DNA of 53,854 nt from Bacilli bacterium. GTDB lineage: Bacteria > Bacillota_I > Bacilli_A > ML615J-28 > CAG-313. The DNA lies in assembly GCA_900770645.1 (NCBI GenBank), contig CAAGKY010000044.1, forward strand, positions 1 to 53,854. Direction: 5' to 3'. A program made the position numbers and the translations under genes. Numbering within the stretch: position 1 is the first letter of the stretch; each line of letters opens with the position of its first letter. Positions 42,723 to 50,831 of the stretch are shown here, piece after piece. A model generated the notes under the pieces. The model searched no databases. It had not been told where the DNA came from and saw nothing but the letters and a program-made list of their open reading frames with translations.

Positions 42723-43082
42723 CTATACTTCATTAAATAGTTCTATAATCTCTGGAAACACCTCAAAAGCTTCTTGCTCAGTGATTTCTTCAACTACGTC
42801 TACCTCTTTTTTAAAGTCATTTATAAACTTATCAACTTTACTACAGATTTTTGATTCTTTATAGTCTATTTTTTCATAATCTACTTTAAATCCGTTTATT
42901 AGCATAGGTAAGTCTTGCATGACTGGACCAAAAGTCAAAATTGACGTTTTTCCCATAATGGTTTTTGTTATTAAGTATCAAGATGCACCTTCAACATTTG
43001 TGCAACTTAACGCCATGTTTCCGATATCTACAACGTCAATAGCTCGGTTAAATGTTCTTTGAATCGAATATTCAAAAATCAT
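42723..43082 (-). CDS. Unknown small protein (119 aa)
   Basis: 119 residues with one TGA Trp at GASWYLITK. The first half is beta-rich (MIFEYSIQRTFNRAIDVVDI) and the second an acidic helix pair ending EVFPEIIELFNEV. AGGAG precedes the ATG at 43082, and its start overlaps the stop of the next gene upstream by one base. If only the standard code were used, the first 42 residues would be lost. No family recognised. Confidence 0.55.
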
Positions 43083-43375
43083 TAGCGTTCTCCTATTTTA
43101 ACATAGTATTTGTCTTTGTCAAAATCAGCGATTAAAAAGATATTATAAGTAATATTTTTATCTTCAACTTCAAAATAGTTTGTTATTTTAGTTGTATTTT
43201 TTGAGTCATTTGTTCCAAAACTTGGATACTCTGTATTAGTTGATTTTTCACATAATTGTGAATACATGCTTGCATATTCATTACTATCATTTAATTGGAC
43301 AACATAGAAATGATTATCATATTGACCACTATTTTCTATTTCTAGTTTTTTTAGTACACTTTCTATATTACTCAT
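43082..43375 (-). CDS. Unknown small protein (97 aa)
   Basis: 97 residues beginning MSNIESVLKKLEIENSG, with a beta-rich C-terminal half (YNIFLIADFDKDKYYVKIGE) and no Trp. AAGGAG precedes the ATG at 43375, eight bases inside the end of the gene upstream, indicating translational coupling. No family recognised. Confidence 0.55.
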   Translation of the reverse strand: MSNIESVLKKLEIENSGQYDNHFYVVQLNDSNEYASMYSQLCEKSTNTEYPSFGTNDSKNTTKITNYFEVEDKNITYNIFLIADFDKDKYYVKIGER

Positions 43376-43940
43376 CTTTTTGTTCTCCTTCTGTAGTTTC
43401 TGTAAATGCAGCATCAACGATTTCTGCTTCTACAATTGTCTCATTTTTAACTTTATTATTTTGGTTTGCAATACCAGCTAATATATTAGCTACAGCATTT
43501 TTAACTTTATCTCTAGAGACTCTATCTAGTTCATTTGCTGCACCTATATTAACTTCTTGCTGATTAATTTGAATTAGAGGTGGCTGTTCAGTTTGATCTA
43601 TTAACATCTTTTGGTTCTTTTCAGCTATATCTTGTATTGTTTTTAGACCTTGAAATAGTTCCTGATTAGATAATTCGTCTGGACGCATCGTAAATCGCTC
43701 AATCGCTTGGTCTGTAATTACGTCTAATAAATTATTTAATTTATCTACTCTAACCATAGCTTTCTTTTTTTGAATTGTATTAAACATTGAAGTTAAATCT
43801 TTTGTTTTTGCTACGTCGTTTTCAACAATAGTTTGTTTAATAATTTGCAAAGCTGCATTATCTAATTCGAGTTTTTCTGCTGAAATATCTTTGATTAGAG
43901 TTATTTCATTTTTTTCAATATTATTATCATCTTTATTCAT
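43368..43940 (-). CDS. Unknown helical protein, possibly small-terminase-like (190 aa)
   Basis: 190 residues, highly helical and charged, with KTKDLTSMFNTIQKKKAMVR and RFTMRPDELSNQELFQGL in the middle. This section has the flavour of some small-terminase or DNA-binding helical proteins in other phages, but the match is loose and the gene is far from the large terminase. No Trp. AGAGG precedes the ATG at 43940. It overlaps the gene downstream by eight bases. Confidence 0.5.
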   Translation of the reverse strand: MNKDDNNIEKNEITLIKDISAEKLELDNAALQIIKQTIVENDVAKTKDLTSMFNTIQKKKAMVRVDKLNNLLDVITDQAIERFTMRPDELSNQELFQGLKTIQDIAEKNQKMLIDQTEQPPLIQINQQEVNIGAANELDRVSRDKVKNAVANILAGIANQNNKVKNETIVEAEIVDAAFTETTEGEQKDE

Positions 43941-43942
43941 GC

Positions 43943-44272
43943 TTATAAAACCTCTTCACAAGCAAGTAATAATTTATCGATGATTTCTTTTTCTAAATAC
44001 ATTTCTACTGGGTCTACTTTTTCTTCTAAGCTTCTCTTAATTGTTTGTTTCAATTCTTTACTTGGTAAAAATTTACATTGTCCACTACTAATCTCTATAC
44101 TCAATGTTCCAATACCAATATTTAAAATTGCGATATCTTCTTTCGCTAATACTGCGTCATGGATTGCACTTCCAATACATAATGCTTCTTTTTTATGAAT
44201 TTCAGCTAAAACTTTTAACGGAATTTGAGAGAGTGTAGATAAATCTTTAACGATATTTGATTGTGTAGGCAT
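43943..44272 (-). CDS. Conserved-type small protein (109 aa)
   Basis: 109 residues with a block LNIGIGTLSIEISSGQCKFL and PSKELKQTIKRSLEEK. This IGIGTL ... FxPSxxL pattern occurs in small phage proteins of unknown role, from memory. N-terminal helix, no Trp. AAGGAG precedes the ATG at 44272, and it ends two bases before the start of the next gene. Confidence 0.55.
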   Translation of the reverse strand: MPTQSNIVKDLSTLSQIPLKVLAEIHKKEALCIGSAIHDAVLAKEDIAILNIGIGTLSIEISSGQCKFLPSKELKQTIKRSLEEKVDPVEMYLEKEIIDKLLLACEEVL

Positions 44273-44283
44273 AAACTATCTCC

Positions 44284-44502
44284 TTATCTGATTTTCTTTA
44301 GTATTTCAAGCGGATCTTCTCCAGTTAACTGGTATGCGCATCGGCTTAATTCTTTAGAATATTGTAAAAATGATCAATCTAACTTATGAGCAATACAATG
44401 AGCCATTATATCGATGTTATCAAACTTATTTTCGAATAAGTTTTTTATGAACAATAAGCGGGTCTCAAATGTTCTTAATTCTTCTGGAAATTTATCTGTC
44501 AT
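44284..44502 (-). CDS. Unknown small protein (72 aa)
   Basis: 72 residues, MTDKFPEELRTFETRLLFIK, with one TGA Trp (KLDWSFLQYS). It is a helical basic protein with two His and two Cys. AGGAG lies 13 bases above the ATG at 44502, which lies inside the end of the 133-residue gene (overlap 11 bases). No family recognised. Confidence 0.5.
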
Positions 44503-44893
44503 ATTTTGAAATTTGACTCCTATCAATATTATATTGCCCGATAAGCGGAATAATTTTTAAATACATTTTAGTGATTTCGTCTTGCTGTTTTAACGTAACA
44601 TCTTTAATTTTACTTTGAGCTTCAGCAAAGCTATTTCCTTCAATGTTTATATATTGATATAATAATAATGCATTTGTTAATATAGCGACTTCTTTGTCTG
44701 TTGGAATTTTAATTGTTCTTCCAGCAAAATACGTTAATAATCTAGTTAGATTACTTCCATCTAAAAGATAGCAAATTTCACTCAATGTAGCATACTCTGG
44801 AATGTCTTGCATCTTATACATTAAAAATAACATTAATGAATAGATGTCTGATAGTTGTAAGTTATTTAAGTTCTTTCTAATATTTGTCTTCAT
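44492..44893 (-). CDS. Unknown small protein (133 aa)
   Basis: 133 residues, helical, MKTNIRKNLNNLQLSDIYSL followed by the hydrophobic MLFLMYKMQD, with no Trp. AGGAG precedes the ATG at 44893. It overlaps both neighbours by 11 to 17 bases, like most genes of this tightly packed run. No family recognised. Confidence 0.55.
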   Translation of the reverse strand: MKTNIRKNLNNLQLSDIYSLMLFLMYKMQDIPEYATLSEICYLLDGSNLTRLLTYFAGRTIKIPTDKEVAILTNALLLYQYINIEGNSFAEAQSKIKDVTLKQQDEITKMYLKIIPLIGQYNIDRSQISKYDR

Positions 44894-45704
44894 TGTCGTT
44901 ATATTCTCCTGATGGATTAGAAATTAAGTAATCTAGTATTTTATCTTCTATTTGAAGCTCACTATAAAAGTTTATTATTTGATGTTTTAAGCTAGTTCCT
45001 AATTCTGTGATAAATACTCTAATATAATTATTCATTGATTTTGGCAATTTTCAAATTTTGACTGTGACTGGGTCTGCATTTATCCCATTTTTTTCTTTTA
45101 AATTCTGTAGACAGTTTAAAAGTATAGAAATCTTAATTTTCTTATATTCTGGCGAATCATTTCTAAATGGTGATTTTTTCAAAACACTCTCTAAAGTTTT
45201 ATTAAACTCGTAAAATAGCTCAATAACTGATTCTTTGAATTTTTCAGTATTTCTTTGAGATTCTCAAACTTGATCTCGTAAATTCTGTCTATAGGTAAAC
45301 TTATTAAATTCTTTCGCAGCTTCTGATGCTCTTGTCTTAATATTATATTGTGAATTTAAATATTCTAATTTCATCGGATAAAGTAATGCTTTTGTATAAT
45401 TAAGAATTGATTTAATAGGTTTGATTGTTTTTCCCTTAATTACTTTTCCTTCATTCATATAGCTCTTTTTTAGAGCAAAAAATAATCTATTTGCACTTTG
45501 AAGAGCATAACCATCATAGTCACTAAAATTGTCAAACATTCTTTTTTTAATAGCTAATGCTTTAACTAATAAATAAATATAATTATAGATTAAATTTGGA
45601 ACTTCGTCTTCTGGATCAGCATCTACAATCTCAGCAGAATGCGCATCAATATATATGCACAAGTCTGTGTATTTTAAATTATCCGGCTTACGTCACATTA
45701 TCAT
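44877..45704 (-). CDS. Unknown helical protein; transcription factor role possible (275 aa)
   Basis: 275 residues with three TGA and no TGG Trp codons, starting MIMWRKPDNLKYTDLCIYID. The middle (FDNFSDYDGYALQSANRLFF then KSILNYTKALLYPMKLEY) is helical and basic. The FSDYDGYALQSA stretch faintly recalls region 2 of small phage sigma-like factors, which would fit a phage with its own late promoter, but this is only a suggestion. AAGGAG precedes the ATG at 45704. It overlaps the 133-residue gene by 17 bases. Confidence 0.5.
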
Positions 45705-45718
45705 TTTTGTAATTCTCC

Positions 45719-47590
45719 TTATTGTTTAGCAATTAAGCTAATTCCAGTATCATCCTTAACAATATTTATTTCTGAATCTATTGAAATATCTAGACTTTCT
45801 GCATGATGCGAAATAATAAATACAGACTCAACATCTTTTAATTTATCTGAGATTAATAAGAATAATCTCGCTGTTGCAACTTTATCTAAGTTGTCAGTAA
45901 TTTCGTCTAATACTAAAATATTAGAACTATAACTAAAATATGTTTGCAGCATGTCTCTAATTGCAAATTGTGTAATAATATCAACTCTTTGTCTTTCTCC
46001 ACCAGAAAGTGAGTCAATAATTTTACCACAATAAGTAATGTCTAATGCATTACCATCTAAATAAATTTCTAATTCGTCATTGCCAAATACTGTTTTTGAA
46101 TACTCTTTAGCTTTTTTATTTATATATTCTACTATATTATACAATAAAAATCCACGAAAATCTCTTTTTACAAGAGTGTCGATTTTCTTAACAATCGCAA
46201 GTCTTTCAGATAAAACTAATAAACTTTTATCATTCATTTCTAATTGATCTGATAGCTTGCTTTTTTCTGCAGTATTAGCTTCAAGCTCTTGTAAATTATT
46301 TTTATAAATGTTGTCCCAAGTATCTTTATCGTAAATTAATTTGTCTTTTTCTCTAGTTTCTTTTACTATTAATTGAGATAAATTTGTGTGAGATAATTTT
46401 AATTCTTGATTTGCTGATCTAGTTGAAGTTATTTCAGAATTTAGTTGTTTAAGTTTTTCTGCGAATTCTTCTGAAATTTGTGCTTCATAAATAGATTTAT
46501 TAGAATTAGCTTTTTCTAATTCAGTACTAAGCTCAGATAATTGTTTATTTAATTCTTCTAATTTTTTCTCTTGCTCAAAAGTATCAGGCTTAGAAATATT
46601 TGGAAGCTTTTGACCGCATGTTGGACAAGTATCTGTGATATTTTTTAGCTTAATAATTTCATTACGCACAAAAGAAATTTCATATTCTATTTTAGTTTTT
46701 TCACTAATAATAGGATCAACTTTTTTATGGTATGCTTCTAGTAAGCATTTATTTTTTTCAGCTTTTTGGTTGTTGACGTCTAATAACTGATTATTTAATT
46801 GAGTTAAAAGATCTTCATACTTAACCATGTCTTTTTCTGCAGCTGCAAGTTGTTCAGAATAAGTATTAATTCTATTTGATATATCTTCAATTTCTTGTTC
46901 AAAATTTGGTTTTACTGCAGAATTAATTTTTTGCTCTAATGCAGAAATCGCAGAGATAATAGAATTAATTTTAGTCTTGATAATTAATGAAGAATCTTCT
47001 ATAGTTCGTTTTTGACCATTTAGAACAGCTAATCTTTCATTAATTCTATTTTTAATATCTTCAATCATAAAGTCTGATTTAGTTAATTTTTCTAATAGTT
47101 CTTTTCTTCCACTAGGACTAAATGATGAAAACTTATTTGGCATTCCTTGACCGATAATTATTGTAGATGAAATTAAGTTTTTATTTAAATCTGGTAAACA
47201 ATCACATAAGATTTTTTCAGATTCTCTAATTCCTTTTCCTGAAATATTTTCACCATTTTTAAATATCTTTAAATCAGATTTAGGTTTATGATATCTAATA
47301 ATCTTATATTCGTCTTTGTCTGCAAAAAAGTCTAGTTCAACATAACATTCATTGCTATCAACTAATACGTTCTTCAAATTAGTTGATAGTCCATTAATTG
47401 TTTCTCCAGTTAAAGCATAACAAATAGCTGTCCAAATAGTTGATTTACCACATCCATTAGACAATGCTCCATCTTTAATATAATTATTTTTTCCAGTTAC
47501 TGCACAAAAGCCTTTATCACATAAATAGACTTCAGCTTCAGCATAGCTGTTAAAATTAACTAATTTTACTTTTTTAAATTTTAATTTCAT
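45719..47590 (-). CDS. SbcC/gp46-like recombination nuclease ATPase subunit (623 aa)
   Basis: An SMC-like ATPase of the SbcC/Rad50/T4 gp46 family. Walker A: SNGCGKST near residue 45. Two long coiled-coil arms meet at a zinc hook TCPTCGQKL at about 318-326. The signature LSGGERQRV is at about 526-534 and Walker B ILVLDEITDNLD at about 553-563. It works with the gp47-like nuclease to process DNA ends for recombination-dependent replication. Both Trp codons are TGG. A GGGTGG stretch precedes the ATG at 47590, which overlaps the 137-residue gene by 17 bases. Confidence 0.93.
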   Translation of the reverse strand: MKLKFKKVKLVNFNSYAEAEVYLCDKGFCAVTGKNNYIKDGALSNGCGKSTIWTAICYALTGETINGLSTNLKNVLVDSNECYVELDFFADKDEYKIIRYHKPKSDLKIFKNGENISGKGIRESEKILCDCLPDLNKNLISSTIIIGQGMPNKFSSFSPSGRKELLEKLTKSDFMIEDIKNRINERLAVLNGQKRTIEDSSLIIKTKINSIISAISALEQKINSAVKPNFEQEIEDISNRINTYSEQLAAAEKDMVKYEDLLTQLNNQLLDVNNQKAEKNKCLLEAYHKKVDPIISEKTKIEYEISFVRNEIIKLKNITDTCPTCGQKLPNISKPDTFEQEKKLEELNKQLSELSTELEKANSNKSIYEAQISEEFAEKLKQLNSEITSTRSANQELKLSHTNLSQLIVKETREKDKLIYDKDTWDNIYKNNLQELEANTAEKSKLSDQLEMNDKSLLVLSERLAIVKKIDTLVKRDFRGFLLYNIVEYINKKAKEYSKTVFGNDELEIYLDGNALDITYCGKIIDSLSGGERQRVDIITQFAIRDMLQTYFSYSSNILVLDEITDNLDKVATARLFLLISDKLKDVESVFIISHHAESLDISIDSEINIVKDDTGISLIAKQ

Positions 47591-47987
47591 CAGAACTCAA
47601 CCACCCTTCAATATTATCTTTGACTATTAGCCAAAAATTATTTATATGTTTACTCATTTCAGCACGATATTCTTCATCAACCTCAGCTTTAGTTTTTGTC
47701 TTGTCTTTTATCTCAACCATATTTTCAGAAATATTATAATAATTATAAATGCAATTATAGTATGCATCATATTCTTGAACTGCTAAACATAAATAGTATA
47801 TTTTTTGATTTTGTGCAGGATCATACTCATTTTCTGTTAAGATATAGTAGTCACGCATAAATCTAATATACGTGATAAAATAGTCTAAGTTATTATTTAA
47901 ATTTTTAAAATTAAACTTATGACATTTTTTTAATTCTTTATTATAAAACTTGTATAATTCTTTAAACTGTTTTTCGAATGAACTCAT
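47574..47987 (-). CDS. Unknown protein between gp47- and gp46-like genes (137 aa)
   Basis: 137 residues, helical and Tyr/Asn-rich (YFITYIRFMRDYYILTENEY). Both Trp codons are TGG. It lies between the nuclease and ATPase genes and overlaps the latter, the position of small gp46/47-associated genes in T4-like phages. AGGAG precedes the ATG at 47987. No family recognised. Confidence 0.55.
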   Translation of the reverse strand: MSSFEKQFKELYKFYNKELKKCHKFNFKNLNNNLDYFITYIRFMRDYYILTENEYDPAQNQKIYYLCLAVQEYDAYYNCIYNYYNISENMVEIKDKTKTKAEVDEEYRAEMSKHINNFWLIVKDNIEGWLSSDEIKI

Positions 47988-47996
47988 GTATATCTC

Positions 47997-49034
47997 CTAC
48001 TTACAGATTTCAGCTAATTCTGAATCTAGAAGATCGCTTCCAACGATTTTTTCTTTGCAGAATTGAATTAATCTTTGAATATGATCTGTTCCTTGTAATT
48101 CTTCTATTGCGATATCGTCAGAATCAGCTTCAAAATTTTGCTCAAGCACAACTCTTGATTCTATAATCTTACTACCAAGTTCTTGCAAAAAGTCTTTTAT
48201 TTCGAACAACATTTTTTTATTTGTCTTAATAGATAATACTGCATTTTGTTTGACGTTATTGATTTGCTCTAAATTCTCTGCTGTTTTTATTTCTAACTTA
48301 TAGAAATTTAATGAATATGGATTTTCGAAAAAATCAATCTTTAATGTGTCAGTGTCTAAGATCCAAACTCCATACTTATATCTACTAGAATCGTTTGTAA
48401 AATTGTGACCAGAAAATGAACCAACATTTAGAATTTTATCTGAAACCCATTCAGAGTTATGTAAGTGACCATTAAGAAATAGATCACAATTTTCTTCAAT
48501 TTCTTTAATTGAAAATCCAAGCGTACTTTCAAAACCACCATAGTTGATTCCAGCAATATCATTATGAGAAATAATTATATGCTTAGTACAAGAATTATCT
48601 TTAAATAAATAGCTTTTTAATTCTTGCTTGTCAGTCTCTAATACATATGGTAAAAAATGAATTTGTGTGTCACCAAAACCTTGACTGAAATTTGCTTCAG
48701 AAATAATGTGTCGATTAGGTGATTCAATTGCTTTTATTGAGCTATATCGTAAATCTGCAACACTAGATTCATGATTTCCGCAAAGAAAGTAGCATGGTAG
48801 ATTATTCCATGAGATCTTTTGTAGAGCTGTAATCTCTTCGTCATTTAATGTACTTCTATCCATAAAGTCACCAGCACAAATCATTTCTTCACAATTTTCT
48901 TTTGTTGCTAATTCATTTAACCAATTCATACTATTAATTAAAAAGTCTAATCTAGTACTAAATTTTTGTCCTCTTGATCTAACAATTGATGAATTTGTAC
49001 TCCAATGACAGTCTGAAAAAACTAATATTTTCAT
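47997..49034 (-). CDS. SbcD/gp47-like recombination nuclease (345 aa)
   Basis: A calcineurin-type phosphoesterase with all motifs: SDCHW at residues 7-11 (DxH), GDFMD at 55-59, GNHES at 86-90, SHND around His157 and GHLH at 189-192. It is the Mre11/SbcD/gp47 nuclease partner of the gp46-like ATPase. The C-terminal 130 residues form the capping and coiled-coil-binding part. All five Trp codons are TGG. GGAGGT lies eight bases above the ATG at 49034. First in its unit, below a TATAAT-type element. Confidence 0.93.
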   Translation of the reverse strand: MKILVFSDCHWSTNSSIVRSRGQKFSTRLDFLINSMNWLNELATKENCEEMICAGDFMDRSTLNDEEITALQKISWNNLPCYFLCGNHESSVADLRYSSIKAIESPNRHIISEANFSQGFGDTQIHFLPYVLETDKQELKSYLFKDNSCTKHIIISHNDIAGINYGGFESTLGFSIKEIEENCDLFLNGHLHNSEWVSDKILNVGSFSGHNFTNDSSRYKYGVWILDTDTLKIDFFENPYSLNFYKLEIKTAENLEQINNVKQNAVLSIKTNKKMLFEIKDFLQELGSKIIESRVVLEQNFEADSDDIAIEELQGTDHIQRLIQFCKEKIVGSDLLDSELAEICK

Positions 49035-49069
49035 ATCTTCATACCTCCAATTTATATATTAATTTATAT

Positions 49070-49090
49070 ACTATATTATACAATAAATAA
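49070..49090 (-). promoter_or_regulatory. TATAAT-type promoter-like element before the SbcCD genes
   Basis: Gene orientation: TTATTTATTGTATAATATAG, with a perfect -10 box TATAAT. It lies between the terminator at 49094-49125 and the gp47-like gene. No clear -35 box. Confidence 0.6.
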
Positions 49091-49093
49091 ATT

Positions 49094-49125
49094 AAAAAGT
49101 AGCTTATTTTAACAAGCTACTTTTA
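49094..49125 (-). terminator. Terminator after the HD-like gene
   Basis: A hairpin of AAAAGTAGCTTGTT pairing with AATAAGCTACTTTT (mismatch near the loop), then a U run on the minus strand. Confidence 0.75.
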
Positions 49126-49128
49126 AAA

Positions 49129-49704
49129 TTAATTCAAATAATCTACTGCTAATTCTGCCATCGTAACTAATGTTACTAATTTATAAGTTTTTCTAATATT
49201 AAAATTTTCAATATTAGAATTAGTACTAGAGTATAAAATAGCTTCAACTAATTCATCATTATTTAGATCAATAAATTTTTTAGCTATCATATATGAACTA
49301 AAACTAATATCACCAAAAATAGGTCTAACATCTTTTGTTCGGTAAGATAATATAGATTCCCATTGATTAGTTACTTCATTTTTTACATTTTTTAAATATG
49401 GCTCATACAATTCTGCTCTATATAAATCCTTGAATAGCGCAACTTTTAAAATATCTTGTAATGAATATCTATCTGGACAATATACATCACATAATTTTTT
49501 TAATTCTTCAAATAATCTAATAGTGTGGTCGCATAAACTTCCCTTATAAGAGTATGTTTGATAATTATTATATGGCTTATTAAAATAATCAACTCTTTCA
49601 CTAATAAGATATTTAGTTAGTGCGGTTAAGTCAATATTTAGATTAACTAATAAAGAAATAAATTTACTCTTATTCTCTAAAATTTGGTCTTCAGTTAACA
49701 TCAT
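49129..49704 (-). CDS. Degenerate HD-domain protein (191 aa)
   Basis: 191 residues following the layout of a phage HD-phosphohydrolase family: KGSLCDHTIRLFEELKKL (first His kept), then ILKVALFKDLYRAELYEPYL where the family normally has LLHDLCK, so the HD pair reads Lys-Asp, and later PIFGDISFSSYMIAKKF where a GH is expected. Most metal ligands are therefore missing and hydrolase activity is unlikely. The alignment is from memory of the family. Two ATGs at 49704 and 49701 share an AGGAGG site. Trp is TGG. It ends at a terminator. Confidence 0.6.
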   Translation of the reverse strand: MMLTEDQILENKSKFISLLVNLNIDLTALTKYLISERVDYFNKPYNNYQTYSYKGSLCDHTIRLFEELKKLCDVYCPDRYSLQDILKVALFKDLYRAELYEPYLKNVKNEVTNQWESILSYRTKDVRPIFGDISFSSYMIAKKFIDLNNDELVEAILYSSTNSNIENFNIRKTYKLVTLVTMAELAVDYLN

Positions 49705-49726
49705 TTTTCCTCCTTATTTTTTTTTA

Positions 49727-49918
49727 TTATTTATTAGTTTTATCCCAAACTTTACTAATAACTTCAGATAATGCAGCTAATAACTTAATATTTTCGTCAG
49801 ATAATTCAGTAATCTCTTCTTCTTCAAATGCTTTATTGATGTCTCCAATTATTTTTCCAGCGCGAGTTAAGCTTGAAACTTCTTCTTCTGATAAATTTGC
49901 AATCTTTCTAATTATCAT
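49727..49918 (-). CDS. Unknown small protein (63 aa)
   Basis: 63 acidic residues, MIIRKIANLSEEEVSSLTRA then AFEEEEITELSDENIKLLAA, helical and possibly dimeric. Trp is TGG. AAGGAG precedes the ATG at 49918. It lies between the putative nuclease and the HD-like gene. No family recognised. Confidence 0.6.
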   Translation of the reverse strand: MIIRKIANLSEEEVSSLTRAGKIIGDINKAFEEEEITELSDENIKLLAALSEVISKVWDKTNK

Positions 49919-49933
49919 AATATTCTCCTTTTT

Positions 49934-50542
49934 TTATTTTAAATGTAAGCCAAAAAATTCTTCTAATTCAGTTTGGTTCATATCAAAAAATCTTTCAGGT
50001 AAGCCATATGTTTTTTCAAGTTCTCTAATCGATTTACAGAAATCAAACACGTTTATTTCCTGACTTCCAATTTGTCGAATTAGCGCATTACCTCCAAACT
50101 CATAATTAATTAAATATTTGGCATTATGCGCATGACTAGTGTCAAAACTATTGTGCTTAACGTCATACGTTTCATTATTCTTATCTTTAAAATCTGCGAT
50201 TGGTTTACCTTCTCCAGAATGAAAATATTTACTATTTTCGTCTATTCATTGTAGAGATAAGTCTTTTCCACGAGTAGAATTTTTGATTTCAGTCTCTTCT
50301 AAGAAAGCTCTTCCAAAAAGCTTAAAAATTCTAACTAATCAATTACTATGATCGTCTACTCCGGTCGAATAGTATTCATATGTTGGTATAGATGCTTCAA
50401 TTTTTTTGAGTTCATCTAAATAATTTTTTCAATCAACTCAATTATTCTTCAATATTTCTTCTCTATTTTTATTAAAATATTCAACTGTTAAAAATATTTC
50501 TTTTCAAGAGATTTTATTATTTTCCAAAACTATTTTCTCCAT
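49934..50542 (-). CDS. Putative PD-(D/E)XK nuclease-like protein (202 aa)
   Basis: 202 residues with five TGA and no TGG Trp codons, so it is invisible to standard-code gene calling. Residues about 110-130 read GKPIADFKDKNNETYDVKHN, compatible with the D ... (D/E)-x-K core of restriction-type nucleases. The N-terminus is helical (KISWKEIFLTVEYFNKN, NNWVDWKNYL). The ATG at 50542 has no evident ribosome binding site, unlike nearly all genes here, so initiation may be weak or leaderless below the adjacent TATAAT-type element. The nuclease call is tentative. Confidence 0.5.
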
Positions 50543-50556
50543 TTTACTATAGAATC

Positions 50557-50578
50557 TTATATAATATAATACAATAAG
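50557..50578 (-). promoter_or_regulatory. TATAAT-type promoter-like element before the PD-(D/E)XK-like gene
   Basis: Gene orientation: CTTATTGTATTATATTATAT, related to the elements at 49070 and 30101 by TTATTGTATWATAT. It lies directly below the bS21 terminator and about 15 bases above the ATG. Confidence 0.5.
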
Positions 50579-50583
50579 TTATT

Positions 50584-50615
50584 AAAAAATAGCACCTAAG
50601 AGGTGCTATTTTTTA
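50584..50615 (-). terminator. Terminator after the bS21 gene
   Basis: A hairpin of AAAATAGCACCT-CTT-AGGTGCTATTTT with a U run on the minus strand; it begins at the TAA of the bS21 gene. Confidence 0.8.
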
Positions 50616-50831
50616 ATATTGTCTTCTGTTTTTGTTCTTTTTACGAAGTCTTTTTTGAGCTTCTTCTGATTTCTCACGTCTTTTTACTGACTTAGATTTA
50701 AAATATTCACGTTTTTTGCATTCTTGAATAATGTTGTCATTAAAAACTTGTTTCTTAAATCGTCTAAGAGCTACGTCTAATGCTTCTCTTTCTCCAGTAT
50801 TTTTATCTACATATAAAACAACTTTAGCCAT
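50613..50831 (-). CDS. rpsU: Phage-encoded ribosomal protein bS21 (72 aa)
   Basis: 72 residues with the bS21 signature: ALDVALRRFKKQVFNDNIIQ, then ECKKREYFKSKSVKRREKSE and a Lys/Arg-rich tail. bS21 sits near the 3' end of 16S rRNA and influences start-site selection, so a phage copy could favour phage mRNAs. The gene has the best Shine-Dalgarno site in the window (GGAGGAGGTGA above the ATG). It overlaps the end of the nuclease gene by eight bases and is followed by a strong terminator. bS21 homologues are known from large phages. Confidence 0.9.
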   Translation of the reverse strand: MAKVVLYVDKNTGEREALDVALRRFKKQVFNDNIIQECKKREYFKSKSVKRREKSEEAQKRLRKKNKNRRQY

